Assembly: GCA_016801845.1 (NCBI GenBank)
Contig: CM028920.1
Span: forward strand, 6,837,001 to 6,901,000
Source of the DNA: Polydactylus sextarius
Taxonomy: Eukaryota; Chordata; Actinopteri; Polynemidae
Direction: 5' to 3'
Length of the DNA: 64,000 bases
The notes beneath the pieces were generated by a model. That model searched no databases, was not told where the DNA came from, and saw only the letters and a list, made by a program, of their open reading frames with translations. This document shows, piece by piece, positions 59,671 through 64,000 of the stretch. Each line of letters begins with the position of its first letter. The stretch's first letter is position 1. Position numbers and translations under genes: made by a program.

Positions 59671-60548
59671 TTTTCTGTCTGAGTTACCTTTATTTATTCC
59701 ATAAGGAGTAAACCAGCCAAGACACTGAGACAGTCTTTTTTATTAATGTTAAATCTGGAATATTACATCTAGTCATTTTTAAAAATTTTTTATAGACATT
59801 TCCAAAATCACATATAAACCTTGTGACCAGTCATGGACAAACTGTTTCATCAAGATTTATTTAAATGTGTCACATAGAAACCTGCAGAGAAGTGCTGGTC
59901 TAACCTGATTACCAAAAATAAACAGGAGCGATGTTTAAAAAAAAAAAAAAAAAAAAGGTCTGACTCATACATCATTGCATCATATTGACCCGCGTTTGAT
60001 GTTTTGATGTTCTGAGGTCAGGTCTGTGGATGGAAGAGAGAATCTCAGGGATTTTCCTTTTCGTTACTCAGCATTTATCCTTCAGATCCATAGATTCTGT
60101 TTCAGATATGAACCATCAAATATCAACATACACTCTGAGTCAGAGAGACTGTTTAGCAGCACAGAGCCCCTATTATACTGATATATTACTAAAACCTGCT
60201 CAAGAATCATGATGTTCTGTGTCTTTTGCTGGTGTTTTGTTACATCAGCTGTTGTTGCTATGACACTGAATAACACTTGTTATCAGGGATTTTGTAGTTT
60301 TTCCAATATTTGATATTTTGATTTCATTGAAGAGAAGATCACCATCTGTGTCTTGTACTGAATTTAACTTTTCACTGTTACTGTGATGATCTACTTACTA
60401 TAGAGACAGATGTGAAACAAGACAAACACAACCTTTGAGTCAACCCAAACTGTCCCCTGTACATTCACTTACTGATGCCCATATGTGCACAGTTAATTTC
60501 GTTTCTGATAATGAACTCTTTAAACTTTTATGTTGTGTTATGTCCTCT
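59671..60548. other. Unassigned AT-rich DNA
   Basis: Contains a poly-A run (59937-59957). No gene or recognisable repeat. Confidence 0.5.
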
Positions 60549-61160
60549 GCTATTGGTCTGAAAGGGGAAATAATTTGTTTTTTTGGTGAGAGTCCTGCTG
60601 ATTATATTGGCTTTGAGATGGCAACATATAGAACATACATAATGAAATGCACCTTATAATATGTGGAAACACTTACTTCACTCTTGGGTTGGTAATGAAT
60701 TCAGGCTGCATGTGTAAAATACATTTAAAAATTTCTCTATAATGCAGAAACACATTTTCTCCTTGTCTCTTTTCCCCTATTTTTCAGTGATTAATAATGT
60801 TTCCTCTCATGTCAAATGAAGGGAAGATGTAAAAGTCACCAACAACGTGATCACTTTCATGGCATCATGGGGTGTACTAGTGTTACACCTTTACCTACTT
60901 GTTGCATGTAACACCACTGGTCTGAAAGGAAAATGAGACCTGCTGGTTATGTTGGTGTTAAGATGACAACATATAGAACATACATAATGAAATGCACGTT
61001 ATAATATGTGGAAACACTTACTTCACTCTTATGTCAATGTACTTTTTTTTTAGTTCCTGTCATGTACAAAGTTTTGTGCAAAGTTATAATATGTTGTCAA
61101 GTTGATAAAGTCACCTACAGTCTGTCTGAAGTGATTACTTTGATGGCTTCATGCATTCAG
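60549..61160 (+). repeat. Diverged tandem duplication, about 345-364 bp period
   Basis: 'ggtctgaaagg' at 60555 recurs at 60919. 'acatatagaacatacataat' at 60625 recurs at 60970, and the following 'gtggaaacacttacttcact' is shared. 'gtaaaagtcaccaacaacgt ... ggcatcatg' near 60830 recurs near 61106 as 'gataaagtcacctacag ... ggcttcatg'. The core around 60620-60685 is nearly identical; the rest is diverged. Confidence 0.85.
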
Positions 61161-61166
61161 CAGCAT

Positions 61167-61167
61167 G

Positions 61168-61225
<58 letters not shown>

Positions 61226-61227
61226 TG
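61167..61227. repeat. Compound (TA)n(TG)n microsatellite
   Basis: A TA run passes into a TG run. Frames crossing it are artefacts. Confidence 0.97.
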
Positions 61228-62764
61228 ATGTATATATTTTGTGTCTATAGAAGATCCAGGGAAAATAATATAGTTCCTACTGTGTTTGTAGGAAAATCAT
61301 TTTATACATTAAAAAAAAACCAGAAGTTTCAGACTGTGCAGACACGGATCATGTTCATTTTACCACATGGGTCACTAGCAGACCATGTAAACCCTTGTGT
61401 ACATGGTCCAGTGTTTCCGACTCACATTACTTTGTCTTGACTTGCTTTGACTTCATTTCTAAAGAGAAAAATGTGTAGTATTTCATATATATTGGCTTTA
61501 AGAATGCATTATACACAAACAGATCATCTACCGACCTAAACCCATGTAAACATTTGTTCACTCTTCATTCACACTTCCTGTATGTAGCATCAGAAATAAC
61601 CCCTCAGTGTAAACGTGCAACACAAACCTCACAGCCACATGCAACACAGACACACAATGTACATATATATTTTAAAAAATAAAACATTCCTTTCAAACAA
61701 TACCATTTATTTTCTCATGAGTCATGAGAGTGCCATGACAGATACTGTATATATTATCTTTAAGACGGGATCTGGTTGACAGACTTTCCTTTACCACGGG
61801 TGGGCAGATTAATTAATTAGCATCATTAGAGTCCTGACAGTGAAATGAGGATCATTAAAGAGAATTAGATGAAACACACACCAGCCAGTGCAGGCGTGGA
61901 GATGGAGGGGAAGGCCTGGTAGAGCTGCTGTGTGTGTGAGGGTGCAAGCAATGGGGGTGGGGTCTACACGATAAACACAGGAATAAAGACATTGAATGAT
62001 AAATATATACTAATCTACAGTACAATGGAATCGCAGGAATGTGAATCACTAATTCAGACAATAGCAGGAAGTGGACTGATGGAGTTAAGACTTTCAGATT
62101 AAAGCTGCTGCTCCACTGATGTGACTCCCTGTGGGGGTTTTGCCCCCTCTTGTGGAACTTAGTTAAACTGTTACCTTCAGCAAGTTGGAGTTTGTCCAAC
62201 AGTGTTTCCACTGTGAAAAAATCAGCCCAGATTAGAGTTTGAATTCTGTAGAACATCATCAAGTTTCTACTCACGTTCAACAGCAGATAAATGACACTCT
62301 GGGGATATTTACTACCAGTCCTGTATTTTGTCTTCACATACAAAGGAAAGAGAACAAAAACACATGTTAAATAAAAATGAAATAAAACTAGTTTCTTTGT
62401 TTCTGGAGTTACCTGTGCTCCTTATTTAAACTGAGCTGATTCAGTCCTTGTACCAGAGATTAAAGACTCTGTTAAGGTCAGGTAAAAATCAGAAAGTTGT
62501 GAATGTAGAAGAGAGAAGAGCAATGAGATGAATCAGAGAGGAAGCTGGGACTTGAGACAGAGAGAGAGAGAGAAACATGGAATTTTTTCAGAAAGGAGGA
62601 CAGGAAAGATCTGTTTGACCCTTGAATCAGTGTAAATCAACAAGGATGGGAAAATCTGCTACTGTTGGGAAAAGGTTGGCGAAGCCTAAAAGTATCTGTA
62701 TCACATGATGTTGCCTCAGAAAGAATTCATGTCAAAGGTAATTGAAAAGTGGGTTTACTCACAT
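61228..62764. other. Unassigned AT-rich DNA
   Basis: A 162-codon minus-strand frame at 61855-62343 has no recognisable domain and ends in a His/Pro/Ser low-complexity stretch. At 62141-62155 the minus strand reads CCACAAGAGGGGGCA, a CTCF-like word. No gene is called. Confidence 0.5.
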
Positions 62765-63370
62765 TTACACTTACATTTGCAGTAGGATTGTTGGGGTTAA
62801 AACAAATTTGCCATCGGATGATATTTCCAGTAGTTCTGCTTAATAATTTCAAAATAAATGACACATGCTTTTCAGTTTTGTGTCGTTTTCTGCAGGAAAC
62901 TTTGCTGTTACCGGCCAGTGGTGATTTTCAGTGTTAGGTTGTTGTCTACTAAAGTTAATGTGTTTTTGACCACTAGTGGTGCCACACAGCAGTGTTTTTT
63001 TCATCAGTCTATGCCTGTGTTTTGTACACTTCTTACCACCACTTTCACCAAAAATACCTCAATACCTTACATCAGTTTGGATTGTTGAGGTTTGATCTAT
63101 TTTGCCTTCTGATTAAATTTTTAATAGGCCAATCTGGCCAATAATTTCAATATAAAAGATGCCTCCTTTTCAATTTTTTTGTTGTTTTGTTCACAAACCA
63201 TGTGACATTATAGATCAGTGGTATTTGTTAATGTTAAGTTGTTGTTTTTTTTTATTAAAGCGATCATGTGTTTTTGACAACTAGTGGCGCTATAGAGCAG
63301 TGTTATTCATTCGTTTGCGTCCATGTTTTGTTCCTGCAACTGATTTCACCAGAAATCCCACTGATTTCCA
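62765..63370 (+). repeat. Diverged tandem duplication, about 300 bp period
   Basis: Paired anchors in the same order: 'attgttg.gg' 62787/63081, 'aataatttcaa' 62842/63140, 'tgtttttgac.actagtgg' 62961/63269, 'tttcacca.aaat' 63043/63344. The offset drifts from 294 to 308 because of indels. The unit is non-coding and of unknown family. Confidence 0.82.
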
Positions 63371-63779
63371 CTTGACATGCAAAGAAGCACAGCACCAAGC
63401 CAAAGAAGGCAGAAAAGAAGACTGTTAGCAATTGTACATATTATTTAGGAAGAAAAAGATTAATGTGACCTTAACTTTTCTTCATTTTCCGTGAGTCGCC
63501 TTTAATTTGAAATTACTGTAGATAACAACTGTTTGCCAGCAAACTATGTAATCCCATTAAAAAGGACTTTACGTGACAGAAAATGGATGAAATCTAAATC
63601 GGAATTCACCACGATTGCTGAGAACAAAGCAACATCATCAACCAAGTGTGTTAGAGTGACTATACAGTGAGGGTTTGCTTGGATCCCAGAATTTCATATT
63701 AATCTCACAGTCTCTGAACTGTTTCAAACCCTAATCCTACATTACTTAACTTCTTTCATTATGAATATAGTCAGCATCA
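63371..63779. other. Unassigned non-coding DNA
   Basis: No gene or known repeat is recognised. Confidence 0.5.
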
Positions 63780-64000
63780 AGGCCCACAGTCATCCTTCAT
63801 CATCACCCTCGGGCTCTACAAGTCATTTGGCCGGGGGGCACAGTGGAACACACTCCGTCACACATACAGAGTCTGAGGGGTGTTGTAATTGTGAAGGAGC
63901 GGGGGGCCTTAATTGCATCTGATAATTGGTGGCTGTTTTAAGAAAATCTGCTCGGCTATCAGTCACCTAAATGGGGCGATGGAGAGGCCTTGTCTCACGC
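63780..64000. promoter_or_regulatory. Candidate conserved non-coding element, runs off the window
   Basis: Repeat-free and GC-richer, with 'gtgttgtaattgtgaagg', 'ccttaattgcatctgataat' (homeodomain and GATA-like cores) and 'gctatcagtcacctaaatgg'. Its texture is that of vertebrate conserved enhancers. It continues past the end of the window. Confidence 0.38.

Noticed and set aside
61855..62343. 162-codon minus-strand frame
   Set aside because: No domain; its end is a low-complexity His/Pro/Ser stretch, and composition is like the surrounding non-coding DNA.

Overview
The window looks like teleost fish nuclear DNA, probably percomorph. The reasons are the AT-rich base composition, dense CA/GT, TA and GATA microsatellites, and several interspersed repeats that I recognise as teleost types: tRNA-derived SINEs with intact B boxes, LINE-like 3' tails, and a foldback element. 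No convincing protein-coding gene is present. Every long open frame is short, lacks a recognisable domain, and usually overlaps a microsatellite, a SINE or a tRNA read on the wrong strand. The only genes I can support are two identical tRNA-Cys(GCA) genes, both on the minus strand. The window therefore reads as intergenic, or possibly deep intronic, DNA.

Layout: 1-9 kb is mostly unassigned DNA with decayed repeats, two microsatellites and two stretches that look like conserved non-coding elements (about 2.4 and 7.4-7.75 kb). 9-16 kb holds a long GATA array, a run of GC-richer, homeodomain-site-bearing blocks that are candidate enhancers (10.0-13.2 kb and 15.0-15.7 kb), and a degenerate TTAGC/CCTAG minisatellite (13.68-14.1 kb). 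16-22 kb is a mosaic of duplicated blocks: three copies of one dispersed repeat family, a 190-210 bp block present twice, and the first tRNA-Cys unit. 25.5-27.3 kb carries SINE-like sequence and the second tRNA-Cys unit. 28-41 kb has further candidate regulatory blocks, two adjacent SINE fragments (32.56-32.97 kb) and small direct repeats. 44.7-45.3 kb is a foldback element with long inverted arms. 48.7-49.1, 60.5-61.2 and 62.8-63.4 kb are three independent, diverged tandem duplications. 56.75 kb is a well-preserved SINE. The final 200 bp look like the start of another conserved element.

Nothing works together as an operon or pathway. The most notable structure is the 154 bp tRNA-Cys unit, present twice 5.6 kb apart at about 98 percent identity while the DNA around both copies is unrelated. 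Each copy carries a CTCF-like motif just upstream of the tRNA. Candidate conserved elements were chosen by composition and motif content only, because no alignment could be run, so they are marked low confidence. Repeat family names come from general recognition, not from a database search.
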